Source: Lysobacterales bacterium
Lineage (GTDB): Bacteria; Pseudomonadota; Gammaproteobacteria; Xanthomonadales; Ahniellaceae
Length of the DNA stretch: 64,000 nt
Assembly: GCA_016182785.1 (NCBI GenBank)
Contig: JACPFU010000022.1
Coordinates: 16,371-80,370 of the forward strand
Reading direction: 5' to 3'
Within the stretch, counting starts at the first letter, position 1. Each line of letters starts with the position of its first letter. The position numbers were made by a program, and so were the translations under genes. Below the pieces are notes generated by a model. It made no database searches. It saw nothing but the letters and a program-made list of their open reading frames with translations, and was not told where the DNA came from. Positions 49,386 to 58,269 of the stretch are shown piece by piece.

Positions 49386-49538
49386 GGCGAATTCCTCAGG
49401 TTCGCCGAAATGCTAGCACTGCAGGCGAGCGCGGAGCCTGCGCTGGTCTCGCCTCATGTCGCGGCCCACCGGCCCGGTCGCAACAAACTGATACACTCTC
49501 GCCCCAACGGCCCGCGCCGCCGGCAGTCGCATGACGTC

Positions 49539-50240
49539 ATGAAGAAGATCCGGGATCTGTTGTCGGACTGCCGCATCGAATTGCGGCTGAATGTCCGCGA
49601 CTTCCACAAGACCGAACTGTGCAAGCGCCTCGACGAGGCGCGCGCGGAACTGGCGAATGACAGCGGACAGGCGCTGTCGACCGCGAGCTCGGAAGCGGAT
49701 GCAACTGCCGCCGGCGACCGCGTCGCGATGGCCTGGCGCCTGGCCGCCGAAGACCTGCGCGTGACCGCGCCGGCGATCTACCAGCTGCTGGCGAAGAAGG
49801 CCGCGAAATACCTTGCCGACCTGCCCGATGACCTGCTGCAGGCCCCGGCGCCTGCGACGGCCGCGGCGATGCCCGCAGTAGCCGCCGAGATTCCCGCGGC
49901 GACAGCAGCACCGGCGGTTGCGGCAACCGCCGCGGAACCCGTGGCTGCGGCTAGCACTGCCGAAGCCCCGGCCGAGGTCGCCGCGACGGAAGCCGAGGTC
50001 GTGCCTGAACCCGAGCCCGAAGCCCCCGCCGCGGACAGCGCCGACCCGAATGCACCCAGCCACGAAGTCCTGCTCGCGATCTCGCGCCACAAGCGCCGCT
50101 TCACCGAGGCGCAGCGCGAATGGTGCATCGGCGAAGCGCTGATCCGCTCCGGCTTCACCATCAACCCGTCCGACTTCATCGCCGGCGGTGACCATGCGAT
50201 GGCGCTCTACATCCTCGAGTCGGAAACCACCACGACCTGA
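49539..50240 (+). CDS. Two-domain protein with an Ala/Pro/Glu-rich linker, unknown function
   Basis: 233 aa, cytoplasmic, no family recognised. Residues 1-95 are helical (MKKIRDLLSDCRIELRLNV, TAPAIYQLLAKKAAKYLADL). About 95-170 is low-complexity Ala/Pro/Glu/Val. The last 60 residues form a conserved-looking domain (SHEVLLAISRHKRRFTEAQR, FTINPSDFIAGGDHAMALYI). ATG at 49539 follows ATGACGTC; no strong Shine-Dalgarno sequence. Convergent with the oxidoreductase gene. Confidence 0.75.
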   Translation: MKKIRDLLSDCRIELRLNVRDFHKTELCKRLDEARAELANDSGQALSTASSEADATAAGDRVAMAWRLAAEDLRVTAPAIYQLLAKKAAKYLADLPDDLLQAPAPATAAAMPAVAAEIPAATAAPAVAATAAEPVAAASTAEAPAEVAATEAEVVPEPEPEAPAADSADPNAPSHEVLLAISRHKRRFTEAQREWCIGEALIRSGFTINPSDFIAGGDHAMALYILESETTTT

Positions 50241-50258
50241 GCGGCGCGAGTCCAACCC

Positions 50259-51287
50259 TCAGGGAATCAGCACCAGCTTGCCAAGCGTCTGCCCGGACTC
50301 GATGCGGCGCTGAGCGTCGGCGGCGTGATCGAGCGGGAAGGATTCGACGGGCAGCGGCTGCAGTGAACCATCGGCGAAATGCTGCAGCAGCCACTGCATG
50401 CCTTCGCGCAGACGCGGCGCTTCGGATTGCAGGAAGCTGAGGTTGGCGGCGAGCACGCTGCGATTGCTCTGGGTCATGTGCAGCGGGTTGAAGCGCGGCG
50501 TGCGCAGCCAGTCCCAGGCCAGGTGCAGCCAGTTCAGGCGTCCGTTGTGCGGCAGCATCGAATGGAAGCCGTAGATCATCAGGCGTCCGGTCGCGGCGAG
50601 GTGGGCGTAGCTCTGGCGCAGCGTGGCCACGCCGTTGGCATCGAAGATCGCGTGGTAGCCGGCGGGCGCCAGGCGCTCGGCTTCGGCCCACAGCTTCGCG
50701 CGCGACTTGTCGATCACCTGCGCCGCACCCATGCGCCGGCAGTGCTCGACCTTGTGTGCGGCACCGACCACACCGACCACCTCGCAACCGGCGAGGCGCC
50801 CGATCTGCACCAGCGCCGAACCGACGCCACCGGCCGCGGAATGCACCAGCCAGCGTTCGCCGGCGCGCGGGTGCAACTGCTGGTGCACCATGAACCACGC
50901 GGTCAGGAACACCGTCGGCAGGCTCGCGCCTTCGGCCATGGTCAGCGGTGCCGGCAACGCGAACACCTGCGCGGCATCGAGACAGAGGTGGCTGCTGTAG
51001 CCATCGAACAGGGTCAGCGCGATCACCGCGTCGCCGACCTGCCATTCCGCGACGTCCGCCCCCAGCGCGTCGATGCGCCCGGCCACCTCGAACCCGGGCG
51101 TGATCGGATAGCCATGCAATTCACGCGCCGACGCATACAGGCCCATGCGGATGATGCCGTCGGCGTAGTTCACCCCACAGGCTTCGACCGCGATGCGCAC
51201 CTGTCGCGGCCCTGGCTGCGGGTCGACACAGGTTTCGATGCGCAGGGCGTCGTAACCACCGGGGCGATCGATGCGGATGCGTTTCAT
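50259..51287 (-). CDS. Zinc-free MDR-family quinone oxidoreductase / synaptic vesicle VAT-1-like reductase
   Basis: 342 aa. N-terminal GroES-like part (CGVNYADGIIRMGLY, PGFEVAGRIDALG), NAD(P)H-binding fold with HSAAGGVGSALVQIGRLAG, and a C-terminal PLDHAADAQRRIESGQTLGK block. No structural zinc Cys cluster, so it belongs to the quinone-oxidoreductase/enoyl-reductase branch that uses NADPH. The substrate is unknown. ATG at 51287. Confidence 0.9.
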   Translation of the reverse strand: MKRIRIDRPGGYDALRIETCVDPQPGPRQVRIAVEACGVNYADGIIRMGLYASARELHGYPITPGFEVAGRIDALGADVAEWQVGDAVIALTLFDGYSSHLCLDAAQVFALPAPLTMAEGASLPTVFLTAWFMVHQQLHPRAGERWLVHSAAGGVGSALVQIGRLAGCEVVGVVGAAHKVEHCRRMGAAQVIDKSRAKLWAEAERLAPAGYHAIFDANGVATLRQSYAHLAATGRLMIYGFHSMLPHNGRLNWLHLAWDWLRTPRFNPLHMTQSNRSVLAANLSFLQSEAPRLREGMQWLLQHFADGSLQPLPVESFPLDHAADAQRRIESGQTLGKLVLIP

Positions 51288-51408
51288 GCGCGGGCCAACG
51301 CTGCGTTCTGGAGTCGCGCGCAGCTTGCCAGATCCGACCCGCGCGGTCGTGCGAAGAAACCGCGCGCATTCTGCGTACTGCCAGGCATCCCCATCGCCGA
51401 GCCTGCCC

Positions 51409-52821
51409 ATGTCGATCCTCGCTTTCCGCCTCCCTGCCGCGCTGCTGGCGCTGGCCGCGTGTATCGCCTCGACGGGCGCGCGCGCCGCCGACGTGCTCGA
51501 TCTGCGCTTCGATGGCGATGGTTTCCGCGTGCTGCCGGCGACGCTGAATGGCTACGTGCCGCTCGGCTCCTGCCCGCACGCCAACGGCAGCGTCAGCGTG
51601 GTCGCCGTGCATCCGACCAGCGTGCAACTGGCGGTGATCCGGCTGACCGCCACCGGCGCGCTCGATGGCGGATTCTCGGGCGACGGCATCCACACCTTCC
51701 CGGCGCTGCGATCCGTCATCAACCCGGCATTCTCGTCCACCGCCTGCGCCGGCATGGGCAATGCCGACCCCGCCGACGACCGCATGATGGTTGCGGCCTC
51801 GGCCACGGGCAGCTACGACTTCGCCTACCTGGCACTGGTCGACCTGAACGTCGGCGGTTTCGACAGCGCGTTCTTCCTGGGTGGTCCGAACAGCGTCGAT
51901 CTGAGCGGCCTCGCCTATCCGCCGGTCGGAGGCGTACACCCGTACCCGAACACCCGCGTCCGCGGCGTGTTCGGCGGCGCCAACGGCGAGTGGTTGCTGG
52001 TCGCCCAGATCGATGGTCACAGCAGTGGAGTGCCGCGCGGCCTGGTGGCGCGCATCGGCGCCGCCGGCGGCTTGCAGGCGATCGCGAGCCCGAGCCTCTC
52101 CGGCTACGACAGCCTGGATCTGGTCAGCGCCCGCGTCGGTGGCGACGGCGACATCCGCGTGCTCGGCGACTTCGCAATGGCCGGCGGCAGTGGCTGGGGC
52201 CTGATGCGTGTCAACGGCAGCACGCTCGCCGCAGTCAGCATGAGCGCCAGCGACAGCGCCGGCGGCGCATGGTGGCGCACCTTCAAGGCCCGCCATCTCG
52301 GCGGCGGCGTCAGCGTCGCGGGGGCATTGATCGGTGACGCCAGTCCGTTCGGCCTGGCGCCGCGCCTGCTGGTGGTGCGCGGGGACAACGTGCGCGTGGT
52401 CAACCTCCCCGCGGTGCCCGCACTCGACGGCGTGACCGCCGCCGGCGCCCTCGGCCTCGAGGGCAGCGTCGCCGCCACCGGCGCGGCCGGCAACCGCGCC
52501 GTCTTCGCGATGGGCCTGCGCACTGTCGACAACAGCAACGCCGGCTTCTACGCCGCGCTGGTGCAACTCGGCGACGGCGGCGCGCTGCCGGACTCGCCCG
52601 ACCCGCACTTCGGCAGCAACGGCGCCGCCTCGTTCCTGCTGCACGAGGCCGCCGCCTGCGCACCCGGCCAGGCCCCGGCACAGCAGTTCATGAACATCGC
52701 ATCGTGGGGCGCCGCCACCACGCTCGTCGGCACCGCCGCCAGCAGTTGCGGCCAGGCACCGACCTCCGCGCTCGTTGCGCGCATCGACACCGACCTGCTG
52801 CTGCGCGACGGGTTCGAGTGA
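51409..52821 (+). CDS. Exported delta-60-repeat protein ending in DGFE
   Basis: 470 aa. Signal peptide (MSILAFRLPAALLALAACIA, cleaved near ARA). The mature part carries delta-60-type repeats (DUF5122-like): LDLRFDGDGFRVL, ALDGGFSGDGIHTF and DPHFGSNGAASF, probably forming a beta-propeller. The C-terminus is LLLRDGFE, the same terminal motif as in other secreted proteins of this lineage. ATG at 51409. Function unknown; convergent with the LamG protein gene. Confidence 0.82.
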   Translation: MSILAFRLPAALLALAACIASTGARAADVLDLRFDGDGFRVLPATLNGYVPLGSCPHANGSVSVVAVHPTSVQLAVIRLTATGALDGGFSGDGIHTFPALRSVINPAFSSTACAGMGNADPADDRMMVAASATGSYDFAYLALVDLNVGGFDSAFFLGGPNSVDLSGLAYPPVGGVHPYPNTRVRGVFGGANGEWLLVAQIDGHSSGVPRGLVARIGAAGGLQAIASPSLSGYDSLDLVSARVGGDGDIRVLGDFAMAGGSGWGLMRVNGSTLAAVSMSASDSAGGAWWRTFKARHLGGGVSVAGALIGDASPFGLAPRLLVVRGDNVRVVNLPAVPALDGVTAAGALGLEGSVAATGAAGNRAVFAMGLRTVDNSNAGFYAALVQLGDGGALPDSPDPHFGSNGAASFLLHEAAACAPGQAPAQQFMNIASWGAATTLVGTAASSCGQAPTSALVARIDTDLLLRDGFE

Positions 52822-52911
52822 TGGCGACGGACGGATCTGGATCGAGAGCGCGAACGCAGTCCGGGCCTGCGCGCTTTGCGTCAGGCACCGGAAACCGCGA
52901 CGTGTTCCGTT

Positions 52912-53736
52912 TCAGCCGATGCGCCGCCGCTGCCACGCCAGCCCGAAGACCGCGAGCGCCGCACCCAGCGCCATCAGCGCCCAAGTGCCGAGCGCCGGAA
53001 CCGGTTGGCTCGGCGTGGCGCTGCCGGCAGCGTAGTGGGTCTGGATACGCGCGGCGCTGAGCACGCTCGGGTAGTACGCCACTTCATCGATCAGGCCATC
53101 GAAGAAGCGACTGTCGAGGACATTGCCGCCCACCGCGATCTGGCCATTGGCGGTGAGCACGTTGGCGTTCGATGTGCCCGAAACCTGCAGCACCGCATCG
53201 ACGTAGAGCTGGGTCGCTCCGCCCTGCGCGCGCGTCGCCACCAGATGATGCCAACCGCCGCCGTTGAGCACACTGGTGCCCTCGATGGTGGCGTCCGGAT
53301 TGCCGGTGAAGAACGCAGCATGGTCGTTCAGTGCCGCGAGGATGAAGTCATCGGCAGTACCGCTGACATCGGACCAGAGCAGGCCGGTGCCGTTGTAGCC
53401 CTGGCTGCCGGTGGCACTCGTCGCGGTGGTGTTGATCCACATCTCGAGCGTGAAGTCACCGCCCACCGTGTTCGGCGTATCGACATAGTCGTCGCTGCCA
53501 TCGAAGCCAGCGGCACGTCCGAGATTTGCGGCGCTGGCCTGGTTCAACAGCGCACCATTCATGTAGGTGCCGACGTTGCCATTGCCGCTGGTGTCCGCTG
53601 CGGTGGTACCCGCGGTCTCCTCGAACCGGTAGTAGGCCACCGGACCGTCAGCCAGCACCTCGTCGGGATACGCAGCCCAGGCATTGGCCGCCACCAGCAT
53701 CGTGCACAACCCGGCCCACAGCGTCTTCGTGCTCAT
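52912..53736 (-). CDS. LamG-domain exported protein with an IPTL-CTERM-like sorting signal
   Basis: 274 aa. Signal peptide MSTKTLWAGLCTMLVAANAWA. A LamG/concanavalin-like jelly-roll domain (about residues 28-235): VAYYRFEETAGTTAADTSGN, FTLEMWINT, GWHHLVATR, DGLIDEVAYYPSVLS. The C-terminus has PVPALGTWALMALG, a hydrophobic helix and QRRRIG, the tripartite pattern of IPTL/PEP-CTERM signals recognised by exosortase-type enzymes. No exosortase is in the window. ATG at 53736. Confidence 0.87.
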   Translation of the reverse strand: MSTKTLWAGLCTMLVAANAWAAYPDEVLADGPVAYYRFEETAGTTAADTSGNGNVGTYMNGALLNQASAANLGRAAGFDGSDDYVDTPNTVGGDFTLEMWINTTATSATGSQGYNGTGLLWSDVSGTADDFILAALNDHAAFFTGNPDATIEGTSVLNGGGWHHLVATRAQGGATQLYVDAVLQVSGTSNANVLTANGQIAVGGNVLDSRFFDGLIDEVAYYPSVLSAARIQTHYAAGSATPSQPVPALGTWALMALGAALAVFGLAWQRRRIG

Positions 53737-53859
53737 CGTTCACCCCTCGCAAGTTTCCATCCCCGGCGACCCCCAAGGCCCACCATCGGCGCCGCGATGC
53801 TAGTCGAAGCGCGCAAGTCTGGGAACCGGCGGGTGCGCATGCTCGCCAGTCGCAGGCGC

Positions 53860-53897
53860 TTGTGTCCCGAGCATGTGTCCAACATAATGGACACATG
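53860..53897 (+). promoter_or_regulatory. Promoter and palindromic operator of the RelE/XRE toxin-antitoxin operon
   Basis: A perfect 10-bp inverted repeat, CATGTGTCCA (53872-53881) and TGGACACATG (53888-53897), flanks a 6-base spacer that holds a -10-like CATAAT (53883-53888). A -35-like TTGTGT (53860-53865) lies 17 bases upstream. The right arm ends in the toxin start codon. Binding of the XRE antitoxin here would block the promoter, the usual autoregulation. Confidence 0.75.
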
Positions 53898-54191
53898 ATG
53901 GAGGTGCAGACAACCGCGGTCTTCGACGACTGGTTTGCCGCTCTGCGCGATCGTGAAGCCAGGCAGCGCATCGCGGTACGGATTCGACGACTCGGCGCGG
54001 GCAATCCCGGTCAGCATCGGGTGTTGACCGGCGGCGTGACCGAGTTGAAGGTCGACTTCGGCCCCGGCTACCGGATCTACCTGACGGTACGCGCAGGAAT
54101 CGCCTACGTCCTGTTGTGCGGCGGCGACAAGTCCACACAGTCCGACGACATCGCGACCGCACTGCGGCTCGCCAAGGAGATCAGTCCATGA
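53895..54191 (+). CDS. RelE/ParE-superfamily toxin (addiction-module killer, COG3657 type)
   Basis: 98 aa. TAVFDDWFAALRDREARQRI, a basic helix, then strands VTELKVDFGPGYRIYLTV and YVLLCGGDKSTQSDDI: the layout of RelE-family HigB-like toxins, which cleave mRNA on the ribosome or hit gyrase. Start at 53895 or 53898 (tandem ATGs). The following antitoxin gene overlaps by 4 bases (ATGA). Toxin-first order is typical of this class. Confidence 0.9.
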   Translation: MMEVQTTAVFDDWFAALRDREARQRIAVRIRRLGAGNPGQHRVLTGGVTELKVDFGPGYRIYLTVRAGIAYVLLCGGDKSTQSDDIATALRLAKEISP

Positions 54192-54520
54192 CCACGACAC
54201 GCAGTTGGGACGCCGCCGAACACCTGCGCGACGAGTCCGACATCCGCTACTACATCGAAGCCGCTCTGGACGAAGCGCCAGACGACACCGCCTTCCTCGC
54301 CATGGTGCTCGGCGACGTGGCGCGTGCGCGAAACATCGCCGAACTGGCCCGCAGCACCGGCATCGCTCGCGAGACGCTGTACAAGACACTGCGTGGCGAA
54401 GGCAATCCGACCATGGCCACAATCAGCAAACTCGCCAACGCCCTCGGCTTCCGCCTCAGCCTTGCCCCGCTCCAACCCAAGCCCGCCCCACGCGCCCGCA
54501 AACCCCGCAAGGCCGCGTGA
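54188..54520 (+). CDS. XRE-type antitoxin of the RelE-family pair
   Basis: 110 aa. N-terminal AAEHLRDESDIRYYIEAALD is the HI1420-like addiction-module signature, followed by a helix-turn-helix (NIAELARSTGIARETLYKTL) and a basic Pro/Arg/Lys-rich tail (KPAPRARKPRK). Binds its toxin and very likely the operator at 53872-53897. ATG overlaps the toxin stop. Confidence 0.9.
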   Translation: MTTTRSWDAAEHLRDESDIRYYIEAALDEAPDDTAFLAMVLGDVARARNIAELARSTGIARETLYKTLRGEGNPTMATISKLANALGFRLSLAPLQPKPAPRARKPRKAA

Positions 54521-54677
54521 GCAGAACCGTTCGACTCGGTGGGGGCCGGAGCGATGATCGAAGCCTTCGCGGCGACAGCGAGCAGGCCCTTGTCATCGGC
54601 GATCAGGAATATACTCAAACGCGGAAGTCGTCCTCAGGCGCAGCGAAGCAGCCGAGCCACCGCAGGAACATCGCCCC

Positions 54678-54878
54678 ATGAACACCGCGATCGACCATCT
54701 CGCCGAAAGGCTTGCGCAGTTGCCGCCGGAGCGAATTGCGGAAGTCGTCGACTTCGTCGACTTCATCGCCGGACGCGAACAGGAGCGCAGCATCACGCGC
54801 GCCGCCCAAACCGCCAGCGAAACCACGCTCGCGGCAATCTGGAACAACGATTCCGACGCCGCCTATGATCGGCTATAG
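54678..54878 (+). CDS. MazE/DUF2281-like antitoxin
   Basis: 66 aa. LAERLAQLPPERIAEVVDFVDFIAGR is the DUF2281 antitoxin motif; the tail ends AAYDRL. Overlaps the following MazF-type reading frame by 14 bases, as expected of a toxin-antitoxin pair. The toxin is interrupted, so this gene may be an orphan or may protect against other MazF homologues. Confidence 0.78.
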   Translation: MNTAIDHLAERLAQLPPERIAEVVDFVDFIAGREQERSITRAAQTASETTLAAIWNNDSDAAYDRL

Positions 54879-55203
54879 CTTCGGCGACGTGGTGCTGGTG
54901 CCGCTTCCCTTCACCGATCAAAGCGGCAGCAAGAAGCGCCCGGCGGTCGTCATCAGCACGGATCGCTAGCAACGCGAACGCCCCGACCTGATCCTGATGC
55001 CGATCACCAGCCAGAACCCGGGCTCCACAAGATTTGGCGATGCTCCGGTCAGTGATATCCAGGCTGCCGGCATGCTCATGCCCGGCGTCGTCAAGCCGGT
55101 GATCTTCACGATCGAAGCGAGACTGGTGCAGAAGTCGCTGGGGAAGCTGGTCGATGACGATCAGCGCGGCCTGCGGCACAGCATCGTGCAGTCGATCGGG
55201 TAA
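54865..55203 (+). pseudogene. MazF/PemK-type endoribonuclease gene with an in-frame amber codon
   Basis: The frame starts MIGYSFGDVVLVPLPFTDQS and KKRPAVVISTD, the start of MazF. TAG at 54967-54969 replaces a codon after 34 residues, and the same frame then continues with 78 codons (ERPDLILMPITSQ, LVQKSLGKLVDDD) to a TAA at 55203. The two parts together make a normal-length toxin. So a single base change, probably TAT or TAC to TAG, has broken it, unless the codon is suppressed. Confidence 0.85.
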
Positions 55204-55261
55204 GACAGCCAACTCCCGCGCCCGACCCCAGTCGCTCAAGCGCCGTGTCGCGCCACCTTCC

Positions 55262-56257
55262 TCACACCCGAATCGCCACGCCGTGGCTGCTGTCGTCGGT
55301 GAGGATCTCGAACGCCGCGCGCTGCGCGCTGTGCAGTTCGATCGGCGCATGGCCACGGCGATGCAGCGTGAGCGCGCAGCGCGCGAGCTTGCTGTTCAGG
55401 CACCACTTCACGCCGCCGGGCGGGTTGTCGTAGCGCAGGCCGACGAAGTCCTCTGGCCCGGCGCTGATGCTGCCTTCGATGCGGGCATCGCCTCGCGCGC
55501 CGGTGAAGCGCCAGTGGAAGCCGTCGATCGCACCGGTGCCGGCAATGCGATGCAGGGCGCGGAATGCGTACTCGACGCCTTCGTGGCGCAGCACGATCGG
55601 CGTGAGCGGCGGTGTCCAGAACGGTCCGATGCGCAGCTGCGCCGTCGCCAGTTCCAGAACACTGTCGGGTGCCTCGTCGAAGCCGGCGACCTGGCCCCAG
55701 GCATAGCGATCGGTATGGCGCGATCCCCAGTTGTGGTTCTGGCTGCCGACCCAGCCGTCCACGTCCACGGTCTCGCCCGCCACCTGCAATCGGCCATCAA
55801 AGCGCGCGAGCGGCAACCCGACCAGCGCCTTCGCGCGCGGCAGCGGCGCCGCGTACAAGCACCGCGGCAGCAGGAACAGCGGCGCCGCACTGCCGGCGTA
55901 GGCGAGATCCCAGACGATGCGCTGCGCCGCCGCGCCCGCCGATCCCCGCAGCGACGCCGAATCGAGCGCGGCCGCACCGACACGCACCGCGAAGCGATCG
56001 CAGTCGAAGTGGCACGCGGACATCGGCAGCACCTCCTTCGCCACCGCATGCACGCCGCACTCGCCGTCGAAGTACACCGCCCACAACTCGCCCACCGCGT
56101 CCTGCGGTCGTCGCTGCGGGCAGAAGCGCGTGTAGCGAATCCAGAACGCCAGCGGCCGCGTCGGGTGATTGGCGCGCTGGAAGAAACTCTCGTAGTACCC
56201 CGCCCGCGCATCCGCCGCATAACGACTGCGGTTGACCGCGATGAACGCCCCGCTCAC
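55262..56257 (-). CDS. Lipocalin-like (AttH/CrtC-type) domain protein
   Basis: 331 aa. Starts near SRYAADARAGYYESFFQRAN; central motif VGSQNHNWGSRHTDRYAWGQ and later WHWRF-type strands (DGFHWRFTGARGD) resemble the CrtC/AttH/tocopherol-cyclase-like lipocalin family, whose members act on or bind isoprenoids or other lipids. No signal peptide. Start codon is uncertain: GTG at 56257 or TTG at 56269, no ATG nearby. The neighbours give no pathway context. Confidence 0.6.
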   Translation of the reverse strand: MSGAFIAVNRSRYAADARAGYYESFFQRANHPTRPLAFWIRYTRFCPQRRPQDAVGELWAVYFDGECGVHAVAKEVLPMSACHFDCDRFAVRVGAAALDSASLRGSAGAAAQRIVWDLAYAGSAAPLFLLPRCLYAAPLPRAKALVGLPLARFDGRLQVAGETVDVDGWVGSQNHNWGSRHTDRYAWGQVAGFDEAPDSVLELATAQLRIGPFWTPPLTPIVLRHEGVEYAFRALHRIAGTGAIDGFHWRFTGARGDARIEGSISAGPEDFVGLRYDNPPGGVKWCLNSKLARCALTLHRRGHAPIELHSAQRAAFEILTDDSSHGVAIRV

Positions 56258-56509
56258 GACCGCACCCAAGCGCAGGGAGCCAGGGCGACGCCGAGAGGCC
56301 TATCGGTTTTCAGCGCCATAGCCAGCCTTGCGGAGTGGGACATGTCGTCATTGTGTTCGATTCACCGCCCGTCCTGTCTTCCCATCGCTTATCGACTCGG
56401 CCGAGGACGACGAGAACGCCTGGCCGTAGCAGCGTTTGCGCGCGCGGTCGTGGCCGACCTGGCACGGTGCTGCGATGATCGAGCCCAACCTCCATCCGGA
56501 CCAAACGAC

Positions 56510-57541
56510 ATGCAGATCGATCGTCCATCGCTGGAACAGGCGGTCAATGCCAACGTGTTGACCGCGGCCCAGGCCGAGGCGCTGTGGAAGTTCCTGCAGA
56601 CGACCAACCAGCACACGCCGCGTTTCACCTTCACTCACGTTCTCTACTACCTGGGCGGCGCCATCGCCATCGGCGCGATGAGCCTGTTCATGACCCTGGC
56701 CTGGACTGCGTTCGGCGATGTCGGTGGCTTCGTCATCGCCGTGGGTTACGCGGCGATCGCCACCATCGTCGGCAACGTCGTGCTGAGACATGGCCAACGC
56801 ATTCCCGCCGGCATCCTGTACTCGTTTGCGGTGGCGCTGGCGCCGCTGGCGATCTACGCGTTGCAGCATGCGCTGGGTTTCTGGGAAGGCGACCTGGCGT
56901 ATCGCGCCTATCACACCCGCATCGACTGGCGCTGGCTGCTGATGGAACTGGGGACGCTGGCGGTCGCGGCGGTGTACCTGTTCCGCTATCGCATGCCGTT
57001 CCTGCTGATGCCGGTAGCGGTGACGCTGTGGTACATGAGCATGGACATCGTGCAGTTCCTCACCATCAATGGCGACAGCGATTGGGAACTGCGCAAGCAG
57101 GTGTCGGTGTTGTTCGGCGTGGTGATGATGCTGCTCGCGTTCTGGATCGATCTGCGTTCGCGTCGCAAGCCGGATTTCGGATTCTGGCTATACCTGTTCG
57201 GTGCGCTGGCGTTCTGGTGCGGACTGTCGGCGATGGACTCGGGCAGCGAGTGGGGGCGCGCGATCTACTGCGCCATCAATGCCGGCATGCTGCTGCTGGG
57301 CGCCGTGCTCGGCCGCAGGGTGTTCGCGGTACTGGGTGGCTTCGGCATCGCCGGATACCTCGGGCACCTCTCGTACACCGTGTTCAAAGACAGCATGCTG
57401 TTTCCATTTGCCCTCAGCCTGATCGGCTTCGCCATCGTCGGGCTGGGCTTTGTCTGGCAGCGGTTCGAGGCGCGCGCCAGTGCATCGCTGCGCAGCGGGC
57501 TACCGACACCACTCAGGGAACTGCTGGAAGCTTCCGATTGA
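56510..57541 (+). CDS. Polytopic membrane protein with an N-terminal cytoplasmic domain (DUF2157-like)
   Basis: 343 aa. Residues 1-40 are helical and soluble (PSLEQAVNANVLTAAQAEAL), then about nine membrane helices with the first at FTHVLYYLGGAIAIGAMSLF. Ends in a short charged tail. The layout resembles the DUF2157 group. ATG at 56510; the frame is open far upstream but that part does not look coding. Function unknown. Converges on the PIN toxin gene. Confidence 0.72.
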   Translation: MQIDRPSLEQAVNANVLTAAQAEALWKFLQTTNQHTPRFTFTHVLYYLGGAIAIGAMSLFMTLAWTAFGDVGGFVIAVGYAAIATIVGNVVLRHGQRIPAGILYSFAVALAPLAIYALQHALGFWEGDLAYRAYHTRIDWRWLLMELGTLAVAAVYLFRYRMPFLLMPVAVTLWYMSMDIVQFLTINGDSDWELRKQVSVLFGVVMMLLAFWIDLRSRRKPDFGFWLYLFGALAFWCGLSAMDSGSEWGRAIYCAINAGMLLLGAVLGRRVFAVLGGFGIAGYLGHLSYTVFKDSMLFPFALSLIGFAIVGLGFVWQRFEARASASLRSGLPTPLRELLEASD

Positions 57542-57586
57542 GCGATGCCAACGCGGCGCAAGCCGCGTGCCCAGGAAACGGTTCCG

Positions 57587-58000
57587 CTACCGCCCATGTC
57601 GCGCCCAGAAGTCCGCCGGGGTGATGATGGGGTACTTCGCGGCGACCGCGAGCAGGTCCTTGTCGCCAGTGATCAGGTACTGCGCGTTCGCGGCTTTCCA
57701 GGTAGCGAGCACTGGAGCGTCAGCCGGATCCCGCAGCACCTCGCCGTGCGATTCGTCGGGCTCGACGACGTCGGCGATGAACCTCAGACTGTCCACCAGA
57801 TCGAGAATCTCGGCCGCAGTCAGAGTGAGCCGCGACATTCGCGGCAAGACCCGACTCAACTCGTCAAGAATGTAGCGCGAGAGCGCGACGACCAGACCAC
57901 CTTGGCGCCAGGCTCCGACGATGCGCCCCGGGACACTGCCCGGATACGCCAGCCCGGACACGAGCACATTCGTGTCCAGCACCACGCGCATGCCTGACAT
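57587..58000 (-). CDS. PIN-domain toxin (VapC-like, COG1569 type)
   Basis: 137 aa. PIN-domain acidic residues: D in RVVLDTNVLVSG, E in ILDELSRVL, DPADAPVL and TGDKDLL, giving the Mg2+-dependent RNase site. Its ATG shares one base with the antitoxin stop (TGATG). COG1569 PIN proteins are putative toxins. Confidence 0.87.
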   Translation of the reverse strand: MSGMRVVLDTNVLVSGLAYPGSVPGRIVGAWRQGGLVVALSRYILDELSRVLPRMSRLTLTAAEILDLVDSLRFIADVVEPDESHGEVLRDPADAPVLATWKAANAQYLITGDKDLLAVAAKYPIITPADFWARHGR

Positions 58001-58269
58001 CAATGGCGCCGTTCTTCGGCGACCAATGCGTCGATCTCGGCCAGGCCCTGATCGACCGGCACATCGGCGTAGGCGGCCGCAATTCGATCGCTCAACGCAT
58101 CGAACCGCTCGCGCATGCGGCGGATGCGCGCGAACAACTCGGCATCCACCAAGGCCGCAACCGGCTTTCCGTCCTCGCTGATGACGATGCTGTCATTGCG
58201 AGACTGCACCTGGCTCAGCATCTCGCCCAGGTTTTGCCGGAAATCGACTGCAGTGACTTCAGTAATCAT
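58000..58269 (-). CDS. Phd/YefM-family antitoxin
   Basis: 89 aa. MITEVTAVDFRQNLGEMLSQ, RNDSIVISEDGKPVAALVDA is the Phd/YefM DNA-binding fold; the C-terminus (about residues 45-89) is the toxin-binding tail. Translationally coupled to the PIN toxin. The two are the most downstream genes of the long minus-strand tail that begins at the RHS gene. Confidence 0.9.
   Translation of the reverse strand: MITEVTAVDFRQNLGEMLSQVQSRNDSIVISEDGKPVAALVDAELFARIRRMRERFDALSDRIAAAYADVPVDQGLAEIDALVAEERRH

Noticed and set aside
54967..54969. Amber codon in the MazF-like frame as pyrrolysine or a programmed readthrough
   Set aside because: No pyrrolysine genes or readthrough element are visible; a point mutation or sequencing error is simpler.
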